A DNA stretch of 64,000 nt, taken from NCBI GenBank assembly GCA_947497175.1, contig CANMFM010000002.1, positions 293,620 to 357,619 on the forward strand, written 5' to 3'. The translations under genes were made by a program, and so were the position numbers. The DNA comes from an uncultured Aquimarina sp. (GTDB taxonomy: Bacteria; Bacteroidota; Bacteroidia; Flavobacteriales; Flavobacteriaceae). The first letter of the stretch is position 1; every line of letters starts with the position of its first letter. Below are positions 43,925 through 53,253 of the stretch, piece by piece. Under the pieces are notes generated by a model. The model did no database searches, was not told where the DNA came from, and saw only the letters and a program-made list of their open reading frames with translations.

Positions 43925-44215
43925 AGAATTTTGGTTTTGATACACTACTCATAGTGTTGAAAATTAAAAGGGAATCAGGTGAAATGAACTACGAAGGCAG
44001 AAATACGATTTATATTTTTTTAATTGTAAATCTAAAGTCAAATCTCGTGGATTATTATTCCTGAGCTGTTCCCGCAACTGTATGCTAAGCCGAATCGGCA
44101 CTGATATTTAGCAATATCAGTACGTAGTAGGTGCTTGTTGTTACTTCTTATAAAACCACTGCCTGTATAGGTGGGAAGGTATACAACAAGACGCGAGCCA
44201 GGAGACCTGCCTAAA
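43925..44215 (+). ncRNA. Cobalamin (B12) riboswitch upstream of btuB
   Basis: AAAAGGGAATCAGGTGAAA ... CCTGAGCTGTTCCCGCAACTGTA ... B12-box AGCCAGGAGACCTGCC (44196-44211). Outer boundaries approximate. Confidence 0.92.
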
Positions 44216-44307
44216 TTCAATTAATATCAAACTTTCGGGATAAAGGTTTGGGTATGGGTAAACTACATACTTTTTTCCGGTAATTGTAAAATTAAGTACG
44301 TAAAATA

Positions 44308-46254
44308 ATGAACAAAACGAAGTTTTTTGGGGCAGCATTTTTTATGCTGGGATCTTCATTGGTATTTGGACAAGAAGAAAACCAAGTCAACGAAAGCGTT
44401 AATGAATTAGAAGAAGTTGTGATTTCAGATTCTAAATTTAATTTAAAACGTGAACAAAGTGGTAAGGTAATTACCAAAATTACATCAGAAGAACTGGAAC
44501 AAAGCCAGGGGCAATCTGTAGCTACTGTGTTAACCAGAACTGCGGGGGTGTTTATCAACGGAAGTGGAAGTGCCGCAGGACAAAATCTTGGGGTATATGT
44601 TCGAGGTGGACGAAACCGACAGGTAGTCATAAGAGTAGATGGCGTTACAGTTAGTGATCCTTCAACTTCGGCAGGAGATTTTGATTTACGATTATTATCA
44701 GTTAATCAAATCGAAGAAATCGAAATCCTTAAAGGAGCTTCGAGTACGTTATATGGTTCTGGAGCTGCTACTGCTGTGATTAATATTACTACCAAATCAG
44801 CTAGTAAAGAAAAGATTGCAGCCACTTTTCAATCGAGTATCGGAACAAATCAATCTCAGGATGATCAGGACTATGACATTAATGAATTTGTGAATTTAGC
44901 TTCTGTTAACGGAACTTTAGGAAAAGTAAACTATTTGGCAAGTTTTGGAAACCAATTTACAGATGGGTTATCTGCAGCAGAAGCACCAGATGCCGAAAGT
45001 GATCCTTTTTCAAAATATAATGTATATGCTAAACTGGGCTATACATGGAATTCTAATTTCAGGTTTCATTTTTTTGGAAATTTGGACGAATATAAAAGTA
45101 GTTTTGATACTGGAGCGGGAGTAGATGGTGATAATGAGATTATCAGTCAACAACTAAGAGCCGGGTCATTTATAGAAGCAAAATACCCAAACGGAAGTTT
45201 TACAATCACCAATAGCTACGCTACTTTAGAAAGAGATCTTACGGGTTCTAGTTTTCCTGCAAAGTATAGAGGAGATGTATTTACCTTTGATGCATATAAT
45301 AAATACACATTTAATAACACTTTCTATACCGTTATCGGAGCTAACGGTTCATATAGCGATTTTAATTTATTGACCATCCCATTTGGAAGTACAGATTTAG
45401 AAGAAACAATTGATGACGAAAATGCAGAGTTTGATATTATTGATCCCTATGTTAATGTAGTGTATACTTCAGAGTTTGGTTTAAATATCAATGCCGGAGC
45501 TCGATTTAATATTCATAGCGTTTATGATAATCAATTAGTATATAATATTAACCCCTCGTATACCTATACCTTTGATACTAGTTATGTGAAAGGACTGGCG
45601 TCATATAGTACGGCGTATATTACTCCTTCTTTATTTCAATTATTTGACACGGCGTTTCTCACCGGAAATCCAAATCTAGAGCCAGAAGAAAGTACAACGA
45701 TAGAAGGAGGATTAGAGTTTTCTTATGAGAAGAATTCTATATTTAGTGTAGTGTATTTTAACAGGACTTCTGAAAATTTTATCACCTTTGATCCCGTTAC
45801 CTTTGTAAATATAAATTCACAGAACGATATCGAAGTTGACGGAATAGAAGTAGAAGCTTCTACGTTACTTTTGGATAGCAAATTGTCAATAAGAGGAAAC
45901 TATACCTATACCAATATTGATAAATTAGATGACAATATCAGAATACCGGAGCATATGGTCAATGCCAGTGTTGGATATCAATTTGGAGACAAAACGTTTG
46001 CTTCGTTAAGTTATCAATTTAATACAGAGCGTGCTGATAATGATTTTGCCAATGCTGATCCTGTTACTTTCGAGCCCACGCGCGTTACTTTAGATGATTA
46101 CGGCGTATTAGACTTTTATATTAGTCATAAGGTAATGGACAATTTTAGTATTTATGCTGCTATGAATAATATTACTAATGAAGATTATCAAGAGATTCTT
46201 GGATTTAGTACCAGAGGAAGAAATGCAAGAATTGGATTTAGTTTAGATTTCTAG
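44308..46254 (+). CDS. btuB: TonB-dependent cobalamin receptor
   Basis: Plug VLTRTAGVFINGSGSAAGQNLGVYVRGGRNRQVVIRVDGVTV...SSTLYGSGAATAVINITTKS; B12 riboswitch in the leader. Confidence 0.92.
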   Translation: MNKTKFFGAAFFMLGSSLVFGQEENQVNESVNELEEVVISDSKFNLKREQSGKVITKITSEELEQSQGQSVATVLTRTAGVFINGSGSAAGQNLGVYVRGGRNRQVVIRVDGVTVSDPSTSAGDFDLRLLSVNQIEEIEILKGASSTLYGSGAATAVINITTKSASKEKIAATFQSSIGTNQSQDDQDYDINEFVNLASVNGTLGKVNYLASFGNQFTDGLSAAEAPDAESDPFSKYNVYAKLGYTWNSNFRFHFFGNLDEYKSSFDTGAGVDGDNEIISQQLRAGSFIEAKYPNGSFTITNSYATLERDLTGSSFPAKYRGDVFTFDAYNKYTFNNTFYTVIGANGSYSDFNLLTIPFGSTDLEETIDDENAEFDIIDPYVNVVYTSEFGLNINAGARFNIHSVYDNQLVYNINPSYTYTFDTSYVKGLASYSTAYITPSLFQLFDTAFLTGNPNLEPEESTTIEGGLEFSYEKNSIFSVVYFNRTSENFITFDPVTFVNINSQNDIEVDGIEVEASTLLLDSKLSIRGNYTYTNIDKLDDNIRIPEHMVNASVGYQFGDKTFASLSYQFNTERADNDFANADPVTFEPTRVTLDDYGVLDFYISHKVMDNFSIYAAMNNITNEDYQEILGFSTRGRNARIGFSLDF

Positions 46255-46274
46255 TAACCTCATTCTTAAATAAG

Positions 46275-46309
46275 AAAACTCCTGAAATACACATCTCAGG
46301 AGTTTTTTT
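46275..46309 (+). terminator. Terminator after btuB, possibly bidirectional
   Basis: AAAACTCCTGA ... TCAGGAGTTTTTTT. Confidence 0.8.
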
Positions 46310-46329
46310 ATTGTATTACATTTTGATCA

Positions 46330-47772
46330 TCAAAAATCTGGAACAAAAAGATCGTGGGTCGTATTTTGATGATACATCATTTCATAATTAGCCTCCTGCA
46401 TATTGCTATTTCCTACCTCTTCAAAATAACGAGTACTATTCTTTTGTCTGCTGCTAACTCCTAAAATATCGTCTACAGCTGCTTTTAGTAAAGGTTCATT
46501 AACATCTCCTAATACACCAAGGTTAGAAAAATCCTCTTCCAAAGCGATTTCCGGAGCAAAACCATCAAAATAATCTGTAAAACCAACAGAATTTATAGAT
46601 TTAAGAACCAAAGGTTGCATAGCATATGTATGTCCTGTATTGGCTCCTTGTCTACGAAAGTTTTCAGAATCATATACTGTGATTGATGCCTGAAACTTAC
46701 CTCTGGTAGTATCACCAACTTGTATTACATCGATATAAGGATCAAGGCCATTAATTATAAGTTCACTTGCAGAGGCAGAGCTTCGGGTTGTTAAAACATA
46801 TACTCTGGATAAATTTAGACTATTGATCGCAGTTCCTGTGCTAATTTGATTATCAAAATTATTGATTAACCTACCTGGATCATTTTCTTGAAAACTTTGT
46901 TGAAATTCATCATTCCATTGTTCTGTAGTAAATAGTTTTTCATTAAACTGACCTGTAACCATACTTGATAAGTCTATGGCTGTTTCTACAGCGCCCCCAC
47001 CATTATATCGAAGATCTAGTATCAAATCGGTAACGTTATCTAACTTAAACTTTGCAAAAGCAGCATTGAGCTGTTCATCAAAATCTAGCGTAAAAGCATT
47101 ATACATAAGATACCCAACAGGATTGCCACCTACATCAATAGTTTTAGTCATAAAAACCGGGTTTTCTGTATATTGAACTTTATTTAGAGCAATAGATTCT
47201 CCTGTTGGAGTAATGGTATTTCCACTCAGGTTAGCAAGGCCAATAGTATAGCTATCAGGAGCGATAAGCTGTCTGAAATTATCAACCGTAATCTGAGTGC
47301 CGTCTATAGTGTTGAAAATATCTCCGCGCGCTACTCCCTTGGCTTCGGCATCAGTACCAGGAAGTACATATCTTACAAATCCAAAAACATTGTTAGAATT
47401 ATCTGGATAACGCACCAGGCCAAATTCCATACCATTATTTCTTGTAATACCATCAAAAGATTGTTCTAAGGCAACAAAATCGCTTACTAAAAAACTGAAC
47501 TCGTCAATATTTGACTTCAACGATTCAAAAATTACTTCCGGAGAAGAAAATCCTCTTAAATATTCTGTGTATTGCTGATCCGAAGAGAAACGATTATCCT
47601 GAAGATCCGGAACATCACTTTTGTACAAGTACCAGGTTTTCATTCCTCGATAAATAAAATCATTGATTTCGATTGTGCCAGAAGGCTGTATTACATCATC
47701 ATTATCATCAAAACATCCAGTGAGTATAGTTCCCATTAGAAGCAATAGCATAAAATGCTTCAAGTATTTCAT
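46330..47772 (-). CDS. S41 family peptidase lipoprotein
   Basis: Lipobox ILTGCFDDND; PDZ-like EAKGVARGDIFNTIDGTQIT; NVTDLILDLRYNGGGAVETAIDLSSM; TTRSSASASELIINGL. Confidence 0.92.
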   Translation of the reverse strand: MKYLKHFMLLLLMGTILTGCFDDNDDVIQPSGTIEINDFIYRGMKTWYLYKSDVPDLQDNRFSSDQQYTEYLRGFSSPEVIFESLKSNIDEFSFLVSDFVALEQSFDGITRNNGMEFGLVRYPDNSNNVFGFVRYVLPGTDAEAKGVARGDIFNTIDGTQITVDNFRQLIAPDSYTIGLANLSGNTITPTGESIALNKVQYTENPVFMTKTIDVGGNPVGYLMYNAFTLDFDEQLNAAFAKFKLDNVTDLILDLRYNGGGAVETAIDLSSMVTGQFNEKLFTTEQWNDEFQQSFQENDPGRLINNFDNQISTGTAINSLNLSRVYVLTTRSSASASELIINGLDPYIDVIQVGDTTRGKFQASITVYDSENFRRQGANTGHTYAMQPLVLKSINSVGFTDYFDGFAPEIALEEDFSNLGVLGDVNEPLLKAAVDDILGVSSRQKNSTRYFEEVGNSNMQEANYEMMYHQNTTHDLFVPDF

Positions 47773-47904
47773 AGTTCCTTTTTTTGTTATAGGTGTTAAA
47801 TGTAACTACTTTATTATAATTTTAAAAAAGATTGTAACAAATTACATAGGTAGTCGTCTCCCTAATATAAAGCTGACATAGTTTTATCATCAACCAATCA
47901 AAAA

Positions 47905-48414
47905 ATGAAAGAAAGAGCATTTATAACGCTTACTAATGGATTTAAGGATAAACTCTTTAGGTTGGCCAAACGTTTATTAGTGAGTAATGAAGAGGCAGAA
48001 GATGCTACACAAGAAGTGTTACTCAAGCTATGGAAGAGCAAAGGTAAAATATCAGAGTATAAAAATGTAGAGGCTTTTGCAATGACCATGACAAAGAATT
48101 ACTGTTTTGATAAATTAAAAGCTAAAGAAACAGCAAATCTTAAAATTGTTCATAGTAATTACAAGGATGAACGCCCTTCATTGCAAAGAGAGGTTGAAGC
48201 TAAAGATAGTCTGGACTGGGTAGGTAAAATACTGAATGATCTGCCAGAACAACAGCGAATGATTATCCAGCTTAGAGATATAGAACAATATGATAATGCA
48301 GAGATTGCTGATATGCTAAAGATTAACGAAACAGCAGTTAGAGTGGCATTATCCAGAGGAAGAAAAAGAATTAGAGAAGAATTATTAAAAAAGCATAATT
48401 ATGGAATTGTCTAA
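47905..48414 (+). CDS. ECF-type RNA polymerase sigma factor
   Basis: LFRLAKRLLVSNEEAEDATQEVLLKLWKSKGKI; LPEQQRMIIQLRDIEQYDNAEIADMLKINETAVRVALSRGRKRIRE. Confidence 0.94.
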   Translation: MKERAFITLTNGFKDKLFRLAKRLLVSNEEAEDATQEVLLKLWKSKGKISEYKNVEAFAMTMTKNYCFDKLKAKETANLKIVHSNYKDERPSLQREVEAKDSLDWVGKILNDLPEQQRMIIQLRDIEQYDNAEIADMLKINETAVRVALSRGRKRIREELLKKHNYGIV

Positions 48415-48835
48415 CATAGAAAAATTACTAGAAAAGTATTTTGAAGGCGAAACGACCATTTCTGAAGAAAAAGAATTAAAGGTTTATTTTACCAGAGAAA
48501 CTGTGCCGTCGCACCTCGAGAGATACAGAGATTTATTTCAGTATTTTTCTGAAGAGAGTACCGTAACAGCTACCAAGGAGCTAACATTAAATATCGATAG
48601 AAAAAGGTTTGTATACACCTGGATTGGTATTGCGGCATCAGTAGCGTTGATCGCAGGAGTTTTTTTAACAAGATCCACGCCATCTACAACTGCTGATACT
48701 TTTGAAGATCCGGAAATAGCATTGCAAGAAACCAAAAAAATCCTCAATATGGTTTCTCAATATATGAATGAGGGTAAGCAGGAATTAGTGTACCTGAAAG
48801 AATTTGAAAACACTAAAAATAAATTTATAAAATAA
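48401..48835 (+). CDS. Putative single-TM anti-sigma-factor-like protein
   Basis: Overlaps the sigma-factor end by 14 bp; ELSNIEKLLEKYFEGETTISEEKELKVYF and one TM helix. Confidence 0.75.
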   Translation: MELSNIEKLLEKYFEGETTISEEKELKVYFTRETVPSHLERYRDLFQYFSEESTVTATKELTLNIDRKRFVYTWIGIAASVALIAGVFLTRSTPSTTADTFEDPEIALQETKKILNMVSQYMNEGKQELVYLKEFENTKNKFIK

Positions 48836-48881
48836 AAATTGATTAGTGCTGATTATAGTGCGACTTAAAAATTATTTAATC

Positions 48882-49418
48882 ATGAAAAAAGTAGTAATTG
48901 TTTTAATATTAGCTGTTTTACCATACGTATCAAATGCACAAAGTTATTTTGATAAATATGAGAATATGAAAGACGTTACCTCTATGGTAATGACCAGTAA
49001 GATGTTTAAGCTTTTAAGCAAAATTGATCTTGAAAGCCAGGACGAAGAAACACAACAGTACCTTAATTTGGTAGAGAATATTAATAATATCAAAGTCTTT
49101 GTTACCGAAAACAAAGAGGTGAGCAAAAAAATGCGAGGCGATGTTACGAATTACCTAAAAAGCTCTTCTTTAGATGAGTTAATGCGAATAAAGAGCGATA
49201 GTGGTGAGAATATCAAATTTTATATCAAACCTGGCAATGATGAAGATCACGTAAGAGAATTATTCATGTATCTGGAAGGAAATGACACTAAAGAAGGTCC
49301 GGAAACAGTAATATTAACTATCACCGGTAATATTGATCTTAAACAAGTGTCCAAATTAGCTAATGATCTTAATATCCCTGGCGGGAAGGAATTAAAGAAC
49401 GTAAAAAAAGGAAATTAA
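48882..49418 (+). CDS. DUF4252 domain secreted protein (copy 1)
   Basis: MKKVVIVLILAVLPYVSNAQSYFDKYENMKDVTSMVMTSKMFKLLSKI. Start moved to ATG 48882. Confidence 0.82.
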   Translation: MKKVVIVLILAVLPYVSNAQSYFDKYENMKDVTSMVMTSKMFKLLSKIDLESQDEETQQYLNLVENINNIKVFVTENKEVSKKMRGDVTNYLKSSSLDELMRIKSDSGENIKFYIKPGNDEDHVRELFMYLEGNDTKEGPETVILTITGNIDLKQVSKLANDLNIPGGKELKNVKKGN

Positions 49419-49421
49419 AAA

Positions 49422-49462
49422 ATCGGGCTTCTTGAGATTCATAATTCTCAAGAAGCCTGATT
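49422..49462 (+). terminator. Terminator hairpin after DUF4252 copy 1
   Basis: ATCGGGCTTCTTGAGA ... TCTCAAGAAGCCTGAT. Confidence 0.6.
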
Positions 49463-49509
49463 TAATAAATACCGTGAGTGTAATACGAAAACGTAAATAA
49501 TCAAAAACC

Positions 49510-49570
49510 GTCAATTCGAGAGCTGTTTTGAAACAAAGTGGAAAAAGGGAGTATCGAACATAGCTTTTTT
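49510..49570 (+). repeat. Dispersed TTCGA...TATCGA intergenic repeat
   Basis: GTCAATTCGAGAGCTGTTTT...GGGAGTATCGAACATAGCTTTTTT; resembles 53141-53203 and 53984-54040. Confidence 0.6.
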
Positions 49571-49699
49571 ATACAAAAATCCATGTTATCCTGAGCTTGT
49601 CTAAAAGTCGATATACCTTTTCTAAGCTTGAAACACTCGAGAACAGTTTTAATTGTCTTTTAGTACACGTTAAAATATCAATCAAAAAACAATCAGAAA

Positions 49700-50248
49700 A
49701 TGAAAAATGTATTCAAAATTTTAAGTCTTATCGCAGTCTTACTAGTCACAAGTTGTAATGATAGTGCCTCGCTTCAGCGCTATTTTGTAGACCATCAAGA
49801 CGATAATGATTTTATTGCTGTAGATGTACCCTCTAGCCTTTTGGATAAAGAGCGTATACATCTTAATGAAGAAGAATTAGAGGCGTTAGAGAGTATAAAG
49901 AAGGTAAATTTCTTAGCCTTGCCTCTTAGTGACAAAACAGAAGCTAAATTTAACAAAGAAAGTATAGCGATAGCCAAAATTCTTAACTCAGATAAATATG
50001 AAACACTGATGCGATTTGGTACCAATGGAACCAAAGCTGTATTAAAATATCAGGGAGAAGATGATGATATTGATGAAGTTATTGTTTTTGCTACAGATCA
50101 GGAAAAAGGGTTAGCATTAGTGCGTGTATTAGGAGATAATATGAACCCTAAAAAGATGGCAAAACTAATGCAGTCTGTAGAAAAAGGAAAGGTTGACCTT
50201 GATGCCTTTAAAAAACTAGGAGAAACTATAAACATTCATGTCGATTAG
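49700..50248 (+). CDS. DUF4252-like lipoprotein (copy 2)
   Basis: Lipobox LVTSCNDS; overall architecture resembles copy 1. Confidence 0.75.
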   Translation: MKNVFKILSLIAVLLVTSCNDSASLQRYFVDHQDDNDFIAVDVPSSLLDKERIHLNEEELEALESIKKVNFLALPLSDKTEAKFNKESIAIAKILNSDKYETLMRFGTNGTKAVLKYQGEDDDIDEVIVFATDQEKGLALVRVLGDNMNPKKMAKLMQSVEKGKVDLDAFKKLGETINIHVD

Positions 50249-50272
50249 TTACGTTGGGACTATGAATAATTG

Positions 50273-50412
50273 AAAAAGAGATGGTATAAAAAGAATTAGA
50301 TAACCTCGTTACTAAAACTTTTAATTTTGAAGGCACTTGTTTGTAATACCTTAAATTTTAACAGATTCCTTCGCTTCTCTAAGAATGACAACTTTTTTAT
50401 ACCATCTCTTTT
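50273..50412. repeat. MITE-like / inverted-repeat-bounded intergenic element, copy 2
   Basis: Arms AAAAAGAGATGGTATAAAAAG ... CTTTTTTATACCATCTCTTTTT; interior matches copy 1 (TTTAATTTTGAAG..., TTCTCTAAGAATGACAACTT). Confidence 0.65.
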
Positions 50413-50429
50413 TTTTATGTAAAAGATAG

Positions 50430-51773
50430 CTATATCCCGGTATAGTTAGAAGGAGTAATTTGTTTTAACTCAGATTTTATAGCATCAGAAACCTCTAAAG
50501 TCTCTATAAAACTGGCAATAGATCCTTGGTTGATCGTTTCATTGGTTCGAGTTAACCCTTTTAAAGCTTCATAAGGATTAGGGTATCCTTCTCTTCTCAG
50601 AATCGTCTGGATCGCCTCGGCAACTACCGCCCAGTTATTGTCTAGATCATTAGCAAATTTATCTTCATTTAACAAAAGCTTATTTAATCCCTTCAGCGTT
50701 GCCTGAAATGCTATTATAGTATGCCCAAAAGGGACCCCCACATTTCTAAGTACGGTACTGTCTGTAAGATCTCGTTGCAAACGACTCACGGGTAGTTTTG
50801 CCGAAAGATGTTCAAATATAGCATTGGCAATCCCTAGATTTCCTTCGCTGTTTTCAAAATCTATAGGATTCACTTTATGTGGCATGGCCGAAGAACCAAC
50901 TTCACCTTTCTTTATTTTTTGTTTAAAGTAGTCCATCGATACATACGTCCAGATATCTCGATCAAGATCCAAAATAATGGTATTGATTCTTTTAAGCCCA
51001 TCAAACAATGCCGCCATATGATCGTAATGTTCTATTTGAGTAGTAGGAAAAGAGTGATGTAATCCTAATTTTCCTTGTACAAAATCGGTACCAAACGCTT
51101 TCCAGTCAATATCTGGATAGGCTACTTTATGTGCATTGTAATTTCCTGTAGCTCCTCCAAATTTTGCTGCACTCGGGATATCATTTAGCAAATCAAATTG
51201 TGCTTCTAATCGGGTAACATAAACCTGGATTTCTTTACCTAATCGTGTGGGTGAAGCGGGTTGCCCATGGGTACGTGCCAGCATAGGTATTGCAGACCAC
51301 TCGCTAACCAAAGATTTCAGTTTATCTTTTAATTCTAAATATACAGGAATATATACAGCACCGATAGCTTCTTTAATACTTAACGGAATCGCAGTGTTAT
51401 TAATATCCTGAGATGTCAATCCAAAGTGGATGAATTCTTTGTACTCTTCTAGTCCAAGCTGATCAAATTTTTCTTTGATAAAATATTCTACGGCTTTAAC
51501 ATCATGATTAGTAACTTTTTCTATTTCCTTAATCGCCAAGGCATCATCAGTCGAAAAAGTGGTATAAATTTCTCTGAGTTTTGCGAATAAAGCAGTATCA
51601 ACTTTTTGTAATTGTGGCAGAGGCTGTTCACATAAAGCGATAAAATATTCAATTTCTACCAATACACGATATTTGATTAGAGCTTCTTCACTAAAAAATG
51701 CACTAAGAGCTTGGGTTTTTGATGCATAACGGCCATCAATAGGAGAGATGGCTTGCAAAGGAAATATAGACAT
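50430..51773 (-). CDS. purB: Adenylosuccinate lyase
   Basis: AISPIDGRYASKTQALSAFFSEEALIKYRVLVEIEYF; HFGLTSQDINNTAIPL; GSSAMPHKVNPIDFENSEGN. Confidence 0.97.
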   Translation of the reverse strand: MSIFPLQAISPIDGRYASKTQALSAFFSEEALIKYRVLVEIEYFIALCEQPLPQLQKVDTALFAKLREIYTTFSTDDALAIKEIEKVTNHDVKAVEYFIKEKFDQLGLEEYKEFIHFGLTSQDINNTAIPLSIKEAIGAVYIPVYLELKDKLKSLVSEWSAIPMLARTHGQPASPTRLGKEIQVYVTRLEAQFDLLNDIPSAAKFGGATGNYNAHKVAYPDIDWKAFGTDFVQGKLGLHHSFPTTQIEHYDHMAALFDGLKRINTIILDLDRDIWTYVSMDYFKQKIKKGEVGSSAMPHKVNPIDFENSEGNLGIANAIFEHLSAKLPVSRLQRDLTDSTVLRNVGVPFGHTIIAFQATLKGLNKLLLNEDKFANDLDNNWAVVAEAIQTILRREGYPNPYEALKGLTRTNETINQGSIASFIETLEVSDAIKSELKQITPSNYTGI

Positions 51774-51865
51774 AATGTTGTGTGTTTTTTGAAAGCTGCA
51801 AAGATAGGATATAAGTTTTGATTTATAATTTATGATCTACGATTTTTAGAGTGCCTAATTTGGGG

Positions 51866-52420
51866 TTACAATAATTTTTTCAGGATCATTCTCGATCTGG
51901 CTTTATATGCTGCGCTCCCAGAAGAATAGTTGTTTTCAAGTATGATCTTAAGTTCTGGATGCACCCAATCGAATTCTGTGCCCAAAAGGTACAAGGATGT
52001 CATAGAATATGCCTGTGGCGCTACTTTTTGATCTGTAATTAGCCAGTCAAAACACGTTTCAATCATTTTTTGTCGGTGTACTCTGGATAATAACTTTCTT
52101 ACTGCTCGGGATTTTTTTTGGTAATAGGCTACAATTAGGTATTCAAAAATTTTTGCAATGGGTCGTACCGCAGGATGTTGATATACTTTTGGCGCCAAAG
52201 CTGTAAGATCGTCCAGGTATGGTAAAATAATATCTAAATTGTTTTTGCATAAAAATTCTAGTCCCCAGGAGGCTCTGCAAGAAATTTCATCATCAATTTT
52301 AGCACAAACGTGCAGCAAATCCGGAAGCAAAGCAGGATTACTTAATAGCAAACTGGCAAAATTACCTCGCTTTTCGCGAGAGTGATCCATTGTTTGTAAT
52401 AGCGCTTCTAAACCAATCAT
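51866..52420 (-). CDS. Hypothetical helical (HEAT-like) protein next to purB
   Basis: 184-aa intact ORF, helical composition, no specific motif. Confidence 0.65.
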   Translation of the reverse strand: MIGLEALLQTMDHSREKRGNFASLLLSNPALLPDLLHVCAKIDDEISCRASWGLEFLCKNNLDIILPYLDDLTALAPKVYQHPAVRPIAKIFEYLIVAYYQKKSRAVRKLLSRVHRQKMIETCFDWLITDQKVAPQAYSMTSLYLLGTEFDWVHPELKIILENNYSSGSAAYKARSRMILKKLL

Positions 52421-52541
52421 CAGGGGTTGCTTTATCAGGTCTCAAAAATAAACATAATAATAATTATGCTTTAAAATCGTTATCTGTTCTGTAACAGACA
52501 ATTATCTCATGTGATAATTATGCTATAAAATCAACCACACC

Positions 52542-53072
52542 ATGCTTACCAGAATTAAACACTTTTTCTTTCTAGTATTTCTCGCTTTATTGATTTCACA
52601 ATTTATACGACCGGATAAAAATCAAGGTAGTTACGATAGTATTACCAATTTTGAAGAAGCTACATTAGTCTCTGCTGATGTAAAAACGATATTTGAGAAC
52701 AACTGCTATGATTGCCATACAAACAGCACAAGATATCCATTATATATGGAGATAAGCCCGATAACTCATTGGATGTCTTATCAAATTAAAGAAGGTAAGG
52801 AGCACTTTAATATCTCCGAATGGGACTCGTATACCGATAAAGAAAAAGATCACAAACTTGAAGAACTTACCGAAGAGGTAGAACTAAAAAAGATGCCACT
52901 AAAACCATATACCTGGATTCATGGAGAGTTATCAGGCCAGGATAGAGAAAAACTAATCCAATGGGCAAAAGATACTAGAGTAAAAATTAAAGAAAAGCCT
53001 TTAGATTCTTTACCCATACATGAGTCTGATACCACAATAGTAGATAGTGTACAGGCAGATACTGTTATCTAG
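52542..53072 (+). CDS. Heme-binding domain (c-type cytochrome-like) protein
   Basis: NNCYDCHTNSTRYPLYMEISPITHWMSYQIKEGKEHFNIS with CxxCH motif; N-terminal TM. Confidence 0.88.
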   Translation: MLTRIKHFFFLVFLALLISQFIRPDKNQGSYDSITNFEEATLVSADVKTIFENNCYDCHTNSTRYPLYMEISPITHWMSYQIKEGKEHFNISEWDSYTDKEKDHKLEELTEEVELKKMPLKPYTWIHGELSGQDREKLIQWAKDTRVKIKEKPLDSLPIHESDTTIVDSVQADTVI

Positions 53073-53140
53073 GCTACTTACTATCTTACACCGACTTTAT
53101 AGTTTCATATACTTGCTTTAGGTGGCAAATAGGAAAAAAG

Positions 53141-53203
53141 CATCGATTCGAGTGATTTTTTATAGTGAAACGAAGAAAAATGGTATCGAGAATAGCTTTT
53201 TAG
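53141..53203 (+). repeat. Dispersed TTCGA...TATCGA intergenic repeat
   Basis: GCATCGATTCGAGTGATTTTTTATAGTGAAACGAAGAAAAATGGTATCGAGAATAGCTTTTTAG. Confidence 0.6.
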
Positions 53204-53253
53204 CGGTAAAATTCAATTCTTGAAAGCCTTTTCAGGTTGTGTAGTATATCGAT

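Noticed and set aside
44038-44338. Minus-strand ORFs of 60 and 65 aa
   Set aside because: They lie antisense to the cobalamin riboswitch and leader; no coding signature.
44292-44630. Minus-strand 112-aa ORF
   Set aside because: Antisense to the 5' end of btuB.
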